From the NCBI GenBank assembly GCA_016201435.1, contig JACQCT010000015.1, positions 1-64,000 of the forward strand: 64,000 nucleotides of DNA, given 5' to 3'. The translations under genes were made by a program, and so were the position numbers. This document shows positions 26,572 to 36,684 of the stretch, piece by piece; within the stretch, counting starts at the first letter, position 1; the number at the start of each line of letters is the position of its first letter. Source of the DNA: Nitrososphaerota archaeon. Lineage in GTDB: Archaea > Thermoproteota > Nitrososphaeria > Nitrososphaerales > Nitrosopumilaceae. The notes beneath the pieces are model-generated. The model searched no databases. It saw nothing but the letters and a program-made list of their open reading frames with translations, and was not told the DNA's origin.

Positions 26572-27378
26572 TTATTGTGAAATTGTTGCTGCTTTTAGAC
26601 TTCTTGTAAATTTAGCAATCTCTGACTCGATCTTTTTTGGAGGCGTTTTTTCAATCAATCTTAAAAATGCACTTCCAACTATTACTGCGTCTGCACCTTT
26701 TTGAATAAAGAATTTGGTTTGTTGGGGGGTACTCACACCAAAACCTACTCCCATTGGAATTTTTCCGTTAACTAGTTTTTTTGTGTTTTTGATTGCGTCT
26801 ATTGTATATTGATGAATTTTTTGTTGCTTGCCAGTTGTGCCAAACACTGAAACAAGATACAAAAATCCAGATGACGCTGAAACGATTTTCTTAATTCTTT
26901 TAGACGATGTATTTGGTGATATTAAGAAAATAGCGTCAACTTTGTTTTTACGTATGGCCTTTAGATATTCTCCGGCTTCTTCTACTGCCATGTCAGGCAG
27001 TATAAATCCATCAATTCCTGCCTTTTTTACAAGTGCAATAAATTTCTCATAGCCTTGCTTATAAAGTAGATTTGTGTATGTCATCAAGACTAGAGGTAGA
27101 TCTGTCTCTTTTCTTATTTTTTTGACCAGATTAAGAAACTTTGAAAAATTGATTCCTTTTTGTAATGCTATATAGCTTGCATTTTGAATCACAGGTCCAT
27201 CTGCAAGAGGATCTGAAAAAGGTAATCCAAGCTCAATTATGTCAGCTCCACCTTTTACTAAACCTCGTATAGCAGATAGTGTATCATTTTCACTAGGATA
27301 TCCAGCTACTACATATGCGATTAGTGCTTTTTGATTTTTGGATTTTAATTCCAAAAATTTATTTTTTATTTTTGACAT
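26572..27378 (-). CDS. trpA: Tryptophan synthase alpha subunit
   Basis: 268-residue TIM-barrel enzyme that cleaves indole-3-glycerol phosphate. The catalytic Glu lies in [19 protein letters not shown], the second acidic residue in [12 protein letters not shown], and the phosphate-binding loops are GVGFGVST and AVIVGSAFL. It is the last gene of trpE-G-D-C-B-A and starts inside the end of trpB (20-base overlap). Confidence 0.95.
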   Translation of the reverse strand: MSKIKNKFLELKSKNQKALIAYVVAGYPSENDTLSAIRGLVKGGADIIELGLPFSDPLADGPVIQNASYIALQKGINFSKFLNLVKKIRKETDLPLVLMTYTNLLYKQGYEKFIALVKKAGIDGFILPDMAVEEAGEYLKAIRKNKVDAIFLISPNTSSKRIKKIVSASSGFLYLVSVFGTTGKQQKIHQYTIDAIKNTKKLVNGKIPMGVGFGVSTPQQTKFFIQKGADAVIVGSAFLRLIEKTPPKKIESEIAKFTRSLKAATISQ

Positions 27379-28561
27379 TTTGATTCAGATAGTTCTCTAC
27401 TACTTCAACATCTTTATCTCCACGGCCAGATAAAGTAATAACGATAGAATCACTTTTGGAAAATTTCTTTGCAATTTTTATAGCATATGCAACAGCATGA
27501 GATGACTCTAGTGCAGGTATGATTCCTTCATATTTTGCAAGCATTAAAAATGCGTCAATTGCATTTTGGTCACTAACACTATCGTATTTCACACGTTTAC
27601 TGTCTTTCAAGTATGAGTGTTCTGGACCCACACCCGGATAATCTAATCCAGCTGCAATGCTATGTGTATCAAGAATTTGTCCTTCACTGTCTTGTAAAAG
27701 ATATGTCAACATTCCATGTAGCACTCCTTTTGATCCTGCCATTAGTGTTGCAGAATGATGATCTGTATCAATTCCTTCTCCACCGGCCTCAATACCAAAC
27801 ATCTCAGTATCTGTATCTGTTAACGGATAAAATGTTCCGATAGCATTAGAGCCTCCACCGACACATGCAATAACAACCTCTGGCGTTTTCTTTTCAATTT
27901 CTTTCATCTGTGATTTGATTTCATTTCCAATCACTGATTGGAAATCCCTGACCATGACTGGATATGGGTGTGGACCTACTGCTGAGCCAAGGAGATAGTA
28001 AGTGGTTTCTACATTTGTGATCCAGTCTCTGATTGCTTCGTTTATTGCATCTTTTAGTGTCTGGGTTCCTTCCATTACTGAATGAACAGAAGAACCAAGA
28101 AGTTTCATTCTAAAAACATTTAGCTTTTGGCGTTGAGTGTCTTTATATCCCATGTATACTTCGGATGGCAAACCAAGTGTAGCGCAAGCCATTGCTGTTG
28201 CAACTCCGTGTTGTCCAGCTCCTGTTTCCGCGATGATTCTTTTCTTTTTCATTTTTTTTGCAAGAAGGGCTTGACCTAATGTGTTATTGATTTTGTGTGC
28301 TCCTCCATGCAAAAGATCTTCTCTTTTTAGATATATCTTGGCACCACCAATTTTTTCTGTCAGATTTTGTGCAAAATATAATGGAGTTGGTCTACCAGCA
28401 TATTCGCGTAAATAATAGTCTAATTCTTTTTTGAATTCTTTATTATTTTTAAATTTCAAGTAAGCTTCTTCTAATTCTTCTACTGCAGGAACTAGTGTCT
28501 CTGGAATGTATCTGCCTCCAAACTCGCCAAATTTCCCACCCTTTGGATATCTTATTTTCAT
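27359..28561 (-). CDS. trpB: Tryptophan synthase beta subunit
   Basis: 400-residue PLP enzyme (TrpB1 type) that joins indole and serine. The Schiff-base Lys is in [11 protein letters not shown], the indole-channel segment is [13 protein letters not shown], and the phosphate-binding loop is [10 protein letters not shown]. It overlaps trpC by 4 bases and trpA by 20, as expected for a translationally coupled alpha-beta pair. Confidence 0.95.
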   Translation of the reverse strand: MKIRYPKGGKFGEFGGRYIPETLVPAVEELEEAYLKFKNNKEFKKELDYYLREYAGRPTPLYFAQNLTEKIGGAKIYLKREDLLHGGAHKINNTLGQALLAKKMKKKRIIAETGAGQHGVATAMACATLGLPSEVYMGYKDTQRQKLNVFRMKLLGSSVHSVMEGTQTLKDAINEAIRDWITNVETTYYLLGSAVGPHPYPVMVRDFQSVIGNEIKSQMKEIEKKTPEVVIACVGGGSNAIGTFYPLTDTDTEMFGIEAGGEGIDTDHHSATLMAGSKGVLHGMLTYLLQDSEGQILDTHSIAAGLDYPGVGPEHSYLKDSKRVKYDSVSDQNAIDAFLMLAKYEGIIPALESSHAVAYAIKIAKKFSKSDSIVITLSGRGDKDVEVVENYLNQNVKNKK

Positions 28562-29331
28562 ATTGATGACACCAATTTTTCCACATGTCCCTTGATATCT
28601 CTACTCTTCATTATGCTACTTCCTACTAGAAATGCATCTGCACCACATTTGTGAAGAAATTTGATATCTTTTGGATCTTCTATTCCGCTTTCAGAGAAAA
28701 TTATGCGTCTTTCTTTTCTATCCTTGAGTATTTCTTTTGTTGTGTTAAGATCAATTTCTAGTGTATCTAAATTACGATTATTTATTCCAAGCATATCAGC
28801 ATTTGTTCGTACTGATCTAACAAATTCCTCTTTTGTATGAGCCTCTAAAAGTACCGCCATGTTTTTTTTGTGAGCATAGGCAATAAATTCATCAACATCA
28901 CCAGCAAATTTTTTATCAAAAATTGATTGTATAAGTAATACACAGTCGGCGCCTATTTTTTCAGCCGCGTCTATCTGTTTTTTATCGATGACAATATCCT
29001 TCATTAAAAGAGGTATACTGACATGTCGACGAATTTTTTGGAAATACTCAGGTGAACCATTAAAAAGATGTGGTTGTGTAAGTATGGATAACCCAATTGC
29101 GCCGCCTTTAACCATTAATTTTGCAATCTTCACAGGATCTGAAACACTGCGAATGTTTCCAAGAGATGGAGAAGAAAATTTTATCTCGGTAATTAGTGAG
29201 ACGTGTTTATTTTTTCTAATGTTATCAATTATGTTACTTTTTGATCTTGGTAATTTTTTTGATATTTTGTAAATTCCTTCATCTATTGCTTTCTGTGAAT
29301 TATTTGCAAGTTCTTGTAACATGTCCTTCAT
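28558..29331 (-). CDS. trpC: Indole-3-glycerol phosphate synthase
   Basis: 257-residue TIM-barrel enzyme, fourth in the tryptophan operon. [14 protein letters not shown] has the catalytic Lys; [37 protein letters not shown] and [12 protein letters not shown] give the remaining active-site residues. It is a stand-alone TrpC, not fused to TrpF. Four-base overlaps on both sides indicate translational coupling. Confidence 0.94.
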   Translation of the reverse strand: MKDMLQELANNSQKAIDEGIYKISKKLPRSKSNIIDNIRKNKHVSLITEIKFSSPSLGNIRSVSDPVKIAKLMVKGGAIGLSILTQPHLFNGSPEYFQKIRRHVSIPLLMKDIVIDKKQIDAAEKIGADCVLLIQSIFDKKFAGDVDEFIAYAHKKNMAVLLEAHTKEEFVRSVRTNADMLGINNRNLDTLEIDLNTTKEILKDRKERRIIFSESGIEDPKDIKFLHKCGADAFLVGSSIMKSRDIKGHVEKLVSSI

Positions 29332-30374
29332 GATTTTTCAAACTCCTCGACTTTTTCTATATTGCCGCAAAAACGAATAAAATTTCTAAATGCATCATAT
29401 GATTTGCCACTTTTTATAGAATCCCGCGCCATTGGTATGGCATCATGAAAATCATCGGCGATACCTGCAATTATCAAACCTGCAGCGGCATTTAATGCGG
29501 TAACTTCGATCATTGATTTATTTGCAGTTCCTCTCAAGACAGAGATAAACGACTTAATGGCATCATCTCTTGATGAAATTTGAATGTCTCCTATAGCTCC
29601 TTTTGCTAATCCAAAATCTGTAGGGTTTAAAACTCTAATGTTGATTTTGCCATTTTTGAGATGACAAATTTGATTTTTTGATGTGGTGGATAGCTCATCA
29701 AGACCATCATGTGATAATACTGTCATTACATTTTCTGCATTGCGTGACTTTAGTAATAATACTATTCTTTCAAGATAGTCTGCAGAAAATACCCCGACTA
29801 GCTGGTTCTTTACTCCTGCTGGATTACTTAATGGTCCAAGTAAATTAAATGCAGTTCTTGTCCCAAGAATTTTTCTTGCTTCTGCAATGTTTTTCATTGC
29901 TGGATGAAATTTCTGTGCAAACATAAATCCTATTCCGCATTTTTCTATAATCTCAGTCACCCTTTCTGGTGGCATATCTAGATCGTACCCAAAATATTCA
30001 AAAATATCTGCGCTACCATGAATTCCAGAAACTGATCTGTTTCCGTGTTTTGCTACTGTGCCGCCTGCACCATTTATTACAAATGCCGCTGTTGTGGAAA
30101 CATTGAATGTTTTCATTTTATCGCCACCGGTACCGCATACGTCAATTATTCTACCAGATCTTTTTGGGTTGATATGAATAGCATATTGCTGCATTTTGTC
30201 TAGCATTGACAAAAGTTCTTCATCTGACTCGCCTTTGTCAGTCAAATTTCTTAAAAAATTGGCTGCTTCTTGAGAAGGAATTTGTCCCTTTAGTAACTCA
30301 TCCATGACTTGACTCATTTCATCATATCCGAGATCCTGGTACAGTGAAAGTTTGTTTGTTAGTTTTGTAATCAT
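29328..30374 (-). CDS. trpD: Anthranilate phosphoribosyltransferase
   Basis: 348 residues. The PRPP-binding DVCGTGGDKMKTFNVST and KHGNRSVSGIHGSADI motifs, the anthranilate site GFMFAQKFHPAM and the GPLSNPAGV loop are all present. It transfers the phosphoribosyl group to anthranilate. It overlaps trpC and trpG by 4 bases each. Confidence 0.95.
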   Translation of the reverse strand: MITKLTNKLSLYQDLGYDEMSQVMDELLKGQIPSQEAANFLRNLTDKGESDEELLSMLDKMQQYAIHINPKRSGRIIDVCGTGGDKMKTFNVSTTAAFVINGAGGTVAKHGNRSVSGIHGSADIFEYFGYDLDMPPERVTEIIEKCGIGFMFAQKFHPAMKNIAEARKILGTRTAFNLLGPLSNPAGVKNQLVGVFSADYLERIVLLLKSRNAENVMTVLSHDGLDELSTTSKNQICHLKNGKINIRVLNPTDFGLAKGAIGDIQISSRDDAIKSFISVLRGTANKSMIEVTALNAAAGLIIAGIADDFHDAIPMARDSIKSGKSYDAFRNFIRFCGNIEKVEEFEKS

Positions 30375-30958
30375 TTTTTTATCAACTTTATGAAATTGGC
30401 TAGAATTTTTTTCCCCTCCACAGTCATTACTGACTCTGGATGAAACTGAACTCCTTCGATGAGGTATTTTTTATGACTTACTGCCATTATCTCCTTATCA
30501 TCCTGTGCAACCGCGGTTACTTTGAGCACATCTGGGATCTCTGTCTTGTCCCCTACTAGTGAATGGTATCTTGTAGCTTTAAACGGATTTTGAACTCCGT
30601 CAAATAATGGCGATTTGTAATGTTCAATTGGACTTGTCTTTCCATGTCTAACATTACCTGCGTTTACAACCTTTCCTCCAAACGCATGAATGATTCCCTG
30701 ATGACCTAGACAGACTCCTAGAATTGGTGTGGTTGGACCTAGTTCGGTTATTACCTTATTACATATTCCAAAGTATTTTTCATCTTCTGGTGTTCCCGGT
30801 CCTGGGGATATCACTATTGCATCATAATTTTGTTGTTTGATCTCATCAAGCGTTATTTTGTCATTTCTGATTACATCTGACGTGACATCAAGCTCTCCGA
30901 GAAGCTGTGCAATATTGTAAACAAACGAATCATAGTTGTCAATTATTAAAAATTTCAT
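30371..30958 (-). CDS. trpG: Anthranilate synthase glutaminase subunit
   Basis: 195-residue class I glutamine amidotransferase. The oxyanion loop is ISPGPGTPED, nucleophile Cys in LGVCLGHQ, and His/Glu in GVQFHPESVMT. It supplies ammonia to TrpE, whose gene overlaps it by 4 bases. The same fold serves 4-amino-4-deoxychorismate synthase, but the operon fixes the role here. Confidence 0.94.
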   Translation of the reverse strand: MKFLIIDNYDSFVYNIAQLLGELDVTSDVIRNDKITLDEIKQQNYDAIVISPGPGTPEDEKYFGICNKVITELGPTTPILGVCLGHQGIIHAFGGKVVNAGNVRHGKTSPIEHYKSPLFDGVQNPFKATRYHSLVGDKTEIPDVLKVTAVAQDDKEIMAVSHKKYLIEGVQFHPESVMTVEGKKILANFIKLIKK

Positions 30959-32310
30959 TTTGATGCCTCCTTTAGTGCATTAAGCATTGCATTTGCTTTG
31001 TGTTGAGTCTCTAACCATTCATTTTCAGCTTTTGAATCTGATACTATACCAGCTCCTGTTTGAATAAATCCATTTTTTCCATCAAAAAATATGGTTCTGA
31101 TTGCAATGGCAAAATCACAGCAACCATTAAAAGAAAAATATCCAACTGCTCCTGCATATGATCCCCGTTCATCAGGTTCTAATTCGTCAATGATTTCCAT
31201 TGCACGAATTTTTGGTGCCCCCGAAACAGTTCCTGCGGGAAACACAGCTTTCATTGCATCAAAAATACTATGTTTTTGATCCAAGCTTCCAACAACATGA
31301 GTAACCATGTGTTGTACATGACTGAATTTTTTGATAGCCATAAGATCTTTTACACGTACGGAACCATACTTACAAACACGCCCGATATCATTTCGACCAA
31401 GATCTACTAGCATTGTATGCTCGGCTAGTTCTTTCTCATCGTTTAGCATTTCTTTTTTCATTAATTCATTTTTTCCTTCATCTTCAGTTATTGGTCTAGT
31501 GCCAGCAATAGGGAATGTCTCAACAATTCTTCCAGTTATCCTAAGTAGCATTTCAGGACTAGAACCAATAATAGTTCTGTTACCCATTTTCATATGATAA
31601 AGATACGGTGACGGATTTATCTGTCTAAGTGATTTGTATACTTTGAGCAAATCGCCTTCTGCAGAAAATTTGAATTTTCTAGAAAGCACTACTTGGAAGA
31701 TGTCACCGTCATGTATGTATTTTTTTGCCTTGTCAACCATCTTTTCAAATTGTTGCTTATCTAGGTTTTCTGAAATTTCTGATAATGAAAACTTTTCAAA
31801 CTCTGTCTCAGAAAATGTTACACTATCAATTCTATTTTTGTCATAATAAAAATAAAATGATTTTTTTTCCTTAATATCAAACAAGATTCCATCTGTGTAA
31901 ATTCCAAATTCCATTAGTGGCACGTCTTCTTTTTTATGAGAATCTGGAATCTTTTCCCATAATCTGATTGCATCATAATTTATTATTCCAACTGCTCCTC
32001 CTAGATAACGATATTTTTGATCAGGAATTTCATGAAGGAGTTTTTTTATTTCTGATAGCGGATCGTTTGTTATAATTGTTCTTGTATTTCCATTTTTGTC
32101 ACGTAGTACTATTCTGTCTGCATATCCTTTGATTACAATTGAAGGATCAAATCCCATAATCGAGGTTTCTGCCAATTCTTCAGGTCCAGTTAAGGATTCA
32201 AACAAAAAGGAATAGTGATAGTTTCTTGAAATTTTGTTATATAGTTCAAATTGGGAGCCAGTATATTCTAGGGGTACTATACTAAGTTTTGAATGCCCAA
32301 ATGCGGTCAC
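30955..32310 (-). CDS. trpE: Anthranilate synthase component I
   Basis: Chorismate-using catalytic subunit. I place the start at GTG 32310 (451 residues) instead of the longest frame from 32454. A TTTTAAATA box at 32337-32345 lies about 26 bases before this GTG, as in leaderless archaeal genes. The extra N-terminal 48 residues look non-homologous and overlap a divergent small gene. Chorismate-binding motifs are PSPYLYHMKMGNRTIIGSSPEM, PIAGTRPITEDE, VDLGRNDIGRVC, FPAGTVSGAPKIRAMEII and FIQTGAGIVSDS. First gene of the operon. Confidence 0.9.
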   Translation of the reverse strand: MTAFGHSKLSIVPLEYTGSQFELYNKISRNYHYSFLFESLTGPEELAETSIMGFDPSIVIKGYADRIVLRDKNGNTRTIITNDPLSEIKKLLHEIPDQKYRYLGGAVGIINYDAIRLWEKIPDSHKKEDVPLMEFGIYTDGILFDIKEKKSFYFYYDKNRIDSVTFSETEFEKFSLSEISENLDKQQFEKMVDKAKKYIHDGDIFQVVLSRKFKFSAEGDLLKVYKSLRQINPSPYLYHMKMGNRTIIGSSPEMLLRITGRIVETFPIAGTRPITEDEGKNELMKKEMLNDEKELAEHTMLVDLGRNDIGRVCKYGSVRVKDLMAIKKFSHVQHMVTHVVGSLDQKHSIFDAMKAVFPAGTVSGAPKIRAMEIIDELEPDERGSYAGAVGYFSFNGCCDFAIAIRTIFFDGKNGFIQTGAGIVSDSKAENEWLETQHKANAMLNALKEASK

Positions 32311-32336
32311 CCATATAGAAAGTCCTGTTCTAACTC

Positions 32337-32345
32337 TATTTAAAA
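32337..32345 (-). promoter_or_regulatory. TATA box of the trp operon
   Basis: TTTTAAATA on the minus strand, 26 bases before GTG 32310. It fixes the trpE start and implies a leaderless transcript with little room for attenuation. The corresponding box of the divergent small gene is at 32404-32410. Confidence 0.6.
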
Positions 32346-32403
32346 TTAAGCAACTAGTTTGGAAGCAGTCGAATCTTAGGAAATTACTGTATAGTACGGT
32401 ACC

Positions 32404-32410
32404 TTTATAT
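32404..32410 (+). promoter_or_regulatory. TATA box of the small zinc protein gene
   Basis: TTTATAT, 22 bases before ATG 32433, again fitting a leaderless message. Together with the trpE box it forms a divergent promoter pair. Confidence 0.5.
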
Positions 32411-32432
32411 CCGATCTTGACGTAATGATTAC

Positions 32433-32651
32433 ATGTCGCAGATATTGGCTTCAAGACAGAATAGGAACGAAATTTTGTTGTTTCAGGATCTATATTTTGT
32501 TAAAAGAGCATCTGCTCTAAAAACGGTTGTCAAAGAAGCATCTTGTAGTATCTGTGAGAAAAGACTAGAAGATGGAGTAGCAATAACCGCAAAAACAATT
32601 AGGGAAAAAACTAGATTTTTCTGCCAATATCACCTTCCAGTAGATTTTTAA
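32433..32651 (+). CDS. Small zinc-binding protein
   Basis: 72 residues. CSICEKRLEDG (C-x2-C) and FFCQYHLPVDF (C-x2-H) make a four-ligand zinc site with about 24 residues between the pairs. The N-terminus is basic and hydrophobic. Divergent from trpE. It resembles in plan the small proteins at 17394 and 20466. Function unknown. Confidence 0.7.
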   Translation: MSQILASRQNRNEILLFQDLYFVKRASALKTVVKEASCSICEKRLEDGVAITAKTIREKTRFFCQYHLPVDF

Positions 32652-32667
32652 ATTTTAAAAAATTAAT

Positions 32668-34344
32668 TTATCTTAGCGGACTAGTAATAGCGCCTTCGGA
32701 TGCCGAACCTACAAGTGATGCATATTTTGCTAATGCGCCGGTTTCATAATTTGGCTTTCTAGGTTTCCATTCCTTACGTCTTTGAGCAAGTTCATTTTCA
32801 GATACTATCATATCCAAAGTATTTTTTTCAATATTGATTATGATTTCATCCCCTTCTTTTACTAGAGCAATGTTTCCACCAACAGCTGCTTCTGGAGAAA
32901 CATGACCTATCATAAGACCCCGTGTGGCACCAGAGAATCTTCCGTCTGTTATTAAACAAACTTTTTCTCCCAGTTTTTGTCCTACAAGTGCAGCAGTGAC
33001 TCCAAGCATTTCTCTCATACCTGGTCCTCCTTTAGGACCCTCGTATCTTATTATTACAACATCGTTTTCTTTTATCTCTCTTTTTGAAATGGCGTCAAAT
33101 GCATCTTCTTCTCTATCAAAAACTTTGGCATTGCCTCGAAATTCTGTGGCATGTACTCCGGCTACTTTTACAACTGCACCATCTGGTGCAAGTGAACCTC
33201 TGAGAATTTCCAGTGTTCCAGTTTCATGAATTGGAGATTCAATTGGCTTGAGTACTTTTTGATTAGTATCAAATGAAAGTGCAATTGAATTTAGATTTTG
33301 TTTGAGAGTTTTACCAGTTGCAGTCATAACATCTTCATTTAAAAGATTTTTCTTAGCCAAACTCTTCATTAAAATTGGAATTCCCCCAATCTTGTCTAAA
33401 TCTAACATTACATAAAATCCTCCAGGTCTCATGTCTGCAATATGCGGCGTCTTTTTTCTAATTCTCTCAAAATCTTCTAGCGTTAGTCGTACTCCAATCT
33501 CATGAGATAAAGCTAAAAGATGAAGAACGGCATTAGTAGAGCCACCTATTGCATTTGCAACTGTAATTGCATTCTCAAATGCCTCAAATGTAAAAATATC
33601 TTTGGGCCTTATGCCGTTTTCTAAAAGATTTAGAACTGCCCTACCACTATCGTATACCATTTTTTCTCTTCGTGGGTCTTCAGCCGGAGGAGATGCGCTA
33701 CCAGGTAACGCAATTCCAATCGCTTCACTAATTGATGCCATGGTGTTTGCAGTATACATGCCACCACAAGAACCTGCATTTGGGCATGCTACGTTTTCAA
33801 GATTTTTCAAAGCTTCAAGAGTTAATTGGCCTGCTTCATAGGAACCAACGGCCTCGTAAACATCCTGTACTGTGACTTGCTTTCCCTCATAAATTCCTGG
33901 CATAATGGTGCCGCCATAAACAAAAACTGATGGAAGATTCAGTCTTGCCATTCCCATCATAGTACCTGGTAAACTTTTATCACAACCTGCTATTCCAACT
34001 AATCCATCATATTGGTGAGCTCTTATCATTATCTCAATTGAATCTGCGATTATTTCTCTACTGACTAGAGACGCTTTCATACCTTCATGACCCATTGCAA
34101 TGCCATCACTTACTGCAATTGTTGCAAATTCTCTTGGGGTGCCACCAGAATCGCTTACTCCCTCCTTTGCTTTTTGAGCTAATCTTCCAAGATGTATGTT
34201 ACAAGGAGTAGCTTCATTTCCAGTGTGAGATATTCCGATGAAGGGTTTTCCAAGATCCTCGTCTTTTAATCCCATTGCCTTGTACATAGCCCTGTGAGGG
34301 GCTCTGGACGGTCCTACCACTACATTTCTACTAGATATTTCCAT
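32668..34344 (-). CDS. ilvD: Dihydroxy-acid dehydratase
   Basis: 558-residue iron-sulfur enzyme making the 2-keto acids of Val/Leu and Ile. Cluster Cys residues lie in [20 protein letters not shown] and [16 protein letters not shown]. The C-terminal domain has [15 protein letters not shown] and [21 protein letters not shown]. Full length. It is transcribed alone, 20 kb from ilvB, and its partner ilvC (ketol-acid reductoisomerase) is not in the window. Confidence 0.95.
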   Translation of the reverse strand: MEISSRNVVVGPSRAPHRAMYKAMGLKDEDLGKPFIGISHTGNEATPCNIHLGRLAQKAKEGVSDSGGTPREFATIAVSDGIAMGHEGMKASLVSREIIADSIEIMIRAHQYDGLVGIAGCDKSLPGTMMGMARLNLPSVFVYGGTIMPGIYEGKQVTVQDVYEAVGSYEAGQLTLEALKNLENVACPNAGSCGGMYTANTMASISEAIGIALPGSASPPAEDPRREKMVYDSGRAVLNLLENGIRPKDIFTFEAFENAITVANAIGGSTNAVLHLLALSHEIGVRLTLEDFERIRKKTPHIADMRPGGFYVMLDLDKIGGIPILMKSLAKKNLLNEDVMTATGKTLKQNLNSIALSFDTNQKVLKPIESPIHETGTLEILRGSLAPDGAVVKVAGVHATEFRGNAKVFDREEDAFDAISKREIKENDVVIIRYEGPKGGPGMREMLGVTAALVGQKLGEKVCLITDGRFSGATRGLMIGHVSPEAAVGGNIALVKEGDEIIINIEKNTLDMIVSENELAQRRKEWKPRKPNYETGALAKYASLVGSASEGAITSPLR

Positions 34345-34612
34345 TTTGAATACAGATGGGAGAAAACTGGCATAATTTTAGCATATCAGTATGAATCGAT
34401 ATATGATAATTCCTATGATCTTAAAAGATCTAAAAACATAACAGTCATTATTTAAAAATTATACTTTTATTAAAAACCAAATGTTGAGGTAATGATCTAT
34501 GGATCAAAACCCGTGCGAATTGGACTAGAATAAAGTATTGATTAAAAATGTAAGACAAAAGTCATAGTAGGAATTATGCATAATTTTTTTATAATAGTAT
34601 TCTAGGTTAGAT

Positions 34613-34688
34613 TAGACGAGAACGAGCATTCTGATAAAGAAACGCTTTATCTCTGTACACCAACCCCGTCTGAGATTGTTCTCGTCTA
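34613..34688 (+). ncRNA. Predicted structured small RNA
   Basis: It lies in the 369-base gap between ilvD and a membrane protein, where I see no coding frame. An 11-base perfect terminal helix TAGACGAGAAC / GTTCTCGTCTA (13 bases with a G-T pair) encloses a second hairpin GATAAAG-aaacg-CTTTATC and two CTGA tetramers. A TTTATAAT box at 34588-34595 puts a predicted transcript start at about the 5' edge of the helix. Box C/D-like elements are incomplete, so the class is unknown. The rest of the gap (34345-34587) is plain AT-rich sequence. Confidence 0.45.
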
Positions 34689-34713
34689 TTATTGTCTTAA
34701 TTGGAGATGCCTA

Positions 34714-35208
34714 CTACGCAGTTGATTTATTTGAAGATTTCCACCTCACTCGTTTACGGGAAATTAACAATAATGGTATCATGGTTATATCTGCAGCAAT
34801 GGTCAATGATGATATTGCATAATTTGTTTGCGTAGTAATAAGGGCAGCCGAGAAATTATTTGCAAAATTCAAATACAAAGTAAAGGCTGAGGGAAAGACG
34901 ATAAGAGTCAAAAATATAGCAGCAAGGGAGATCCAAAACCCGCCCTTGTGTAACAGAAATAACTTGACTGAACCTATTATTGAGAGTAGAGACCAGACTA
35001 GTAATATGCCAATCATTGGAACAAGATAGACTCCAGTAAATTCCACCTTAGTATCTACAACGGGTAATGTTGTGCCCCACATTTGATAGATATCTATTGC
35101 TAGTAAAATTACAATTGCCTTAGAGACTAGCAGATACACACCTACAATTCTGATAAACAGATATGGTCTAAACCACTTAGGGTCTTGCTTATGACACCCT
35201 GATTCCAT
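34714..35208 (-). CDS. Four-helix membrane protein, unknown function
   Basis: 164 residues with four hydrophobic segments (about 20-42, 58-82, 92-115 and 127-148), a basic C-terminus (SRKRVRWKSSNKSTA), and an N-terminal MESGCHKQDPKWFRPY. No recognisable domain. It stands alone between two long intergenic regions. The 276-base gap that follows (35209-35484) shows nothing beyond promoter-like AT stretches. Confidence 0.65.
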   Translation of the reverse strand: MESGCHKQDPKWFRPYLFIRIVGVYLLVSKAIVILLAIDIYQMWGTTLPVVDTKVEFTGVYLVPMIGILLVWSLLSIIGSVKLFLLHKGGFWISLAAIFLTLIVFPSAFTLYLNFANNFSAALITTQTNYAISSLTIAADITMIPLLLISRKRVRWKSSNKSTA

Positions 35209-35484
35209 ATTTTATGATTTGATTTGATGACTAATACAGTGAGTATGTTCTATTCTGGTACAAACTTGCTGTCATTGATATTGATTGCAAATCTGTAGTC
35301 ATTGAAACATTTTACAGGATCTGTCAAGCGAATAATTACCTATACGTATTTGTAATTGGCAAAGGCACAATTTATTAGATTATGAGGTGTTATGCATCGA
35401 AAGACAATTGCATTGTTTTAGCTTTATATTGAAAAGTATCAATTCTACGCGCTTTTAATAATTATGTAAGTAGAAAAACAGTCT

Positions 35485-36684
35485 ATGAAGATTAGCTTGA
35501 TAAAGATATTCTCAATTTTATTTGTATCTTCATTGATTTCATCGGTAATTTTGCCGGCATATGCTGAAGTCACATCCATTCAAACTAATGCTGCATTTTA
35601 CAAAGGAGGAAACCAGATTCATTTTTCTGGTACAACTGCACCAGGTGATTCACCATACGTTACAGTTGTAATCTATGATCCTAACAATAAATTTGTGCTT
35701 TTATCGTCTGGGATTGCAGATAGTAATAATGCATATCAAATCATAGTTGATACTAGCACTCAAAGTAATCAACCAAAGTTCTCACTCAAGGGAATTTACA
35801 ATGCCACTGCATTCATTATGAACCAGGCTGCTGGCAAAACCATATCTTTTGTTTTCTCACCAGATGGCTCGCCAATCATTCCGCTTTCCCCAACTAACCT
35901 AAAAGCAATTCCTTATTCTTCCACAGAAATTGATCTTAGCTGGTCAGCCCCTACAATGAATGGAGGCTCGTCAATAACAGGATATCAAATTGAAAGAGAT
36001 GGTGGAAATGGGTTTAATGTAATTAAAAACAGTGCAACGATAACATATTCAGATACCGGATTAATTCCAAGTAAACAATACTCCTATAGAGTCTCGGCAA
36101 TAAACTCTGCAGGTACAAGTAATCCATCTAATGTGGTATACGCTACAACAACATCTGTACCAGTACAAACTATCCCACAGAATTCATCTGTGACATCAAC
36201 ACAAAATAATACTGGAACTACACAAACCACTAATGCTCAAGCAATTTATGAGGAAATTCAAAAAAGAATTGAAAATGCAAAACGATTACAACAGTTAATG
36301 CAAGCAAAATCTAAGGCAATCTCATTGAATGAAAATATGAATCTTGTAGTTTCTATTGGTAATCCTTCTACATCTAATATGGGAACAATATTTGAAAATA
36401 AATCATTATCAGTTGATTTTAATAATATTCTGTATCCTCTGATTGCTTTAGCTGGCGCGGGTGTAATTGTTGCAGTTCTCTATACAAAGAAAAATAAACT
36501 TTGGTTTAATTCTGATTTCAAACCAATAAATGAACAGATAGACGATTCCATGAAATATGTAGAAAAAGCTGATGATTTTGTAGAAGAAGATTATTCACTT
36601 ATGATTCTAAAAAATAGACTTGCCAAAGGAGAAATAACAATTGAAGAATTTAACAGACTAAAAGATGCTCTTAAAGAACCCTAG
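35485..36684 (+). CDS. Surface protein with fibronectin type III domain, TM helix and C-terminal SHOCT-like tail
   Basis: 399 residues. A signal peptide (1-27, ending AYA), a beta domain of about 100 residues, one FN3 domain (about 133-222; PLSPTNLKAIPYSSTEIDLSWS ... YSYRVSAINSAGTSNPS), a Thr/Gln-rich linker, a short helix, a TM segment (about 315-335) and a cytoplasmic tail ending LKNRLAKGEITIEEFNRLKDAL, which is a SHOCT module. The extracellular part probably binds surface ligands while the tail mediates oligomerisation. The combination is typical of archaeal membrane proteins of unknown role. Confidence 0.75.
   Translation: MKISLIKIFSILFVSSLISSVILPAYAEVTSIQTNAAFYKGGNQIHFSGTTAPGDSPYVTVVIYDPNNKFVLLSSGIADSNNAYQIIVDTSTQSNQPKFSLKGIYNATAFIMNQAAGKTISFVFSPDGSPIIPLSPTNLKAIPYSSTEIDLSWSAPTMNGGSSITGYQIERDGGNGFNVIKNSATITYSDTGLIPSKQYSYRVSAINSAGTSNPSNVVYATTTSVPVQTIPQNSSVTSTQNNTGTTQTTNAQAIYEEIQKRIENAKRLQQLMQAKSKAISLNENMNLVVSIGNPSTSNMGTIFENKSLSVDFNNILYPLIALAGAGVIVAVLYTKKNKLWFNSDFKPINEQIDDSMKYVEKADDFVEEDYSLMILKNRLAKGEITIEEFNRLKDALKEP

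Noticed and set aside
32311-32454. N-terminal extension of trpE
   Set aside because: It would contain the trpE TATA box and overlap the divergent zinc-protein gene; the residues do not look like anthranilate synthase.
34613-34688. Box C/D guide RNA
   Set aside because: Two CTGA boxes are present but no convincing RTGATGA C box, so only a generic structured RNA is claimed.
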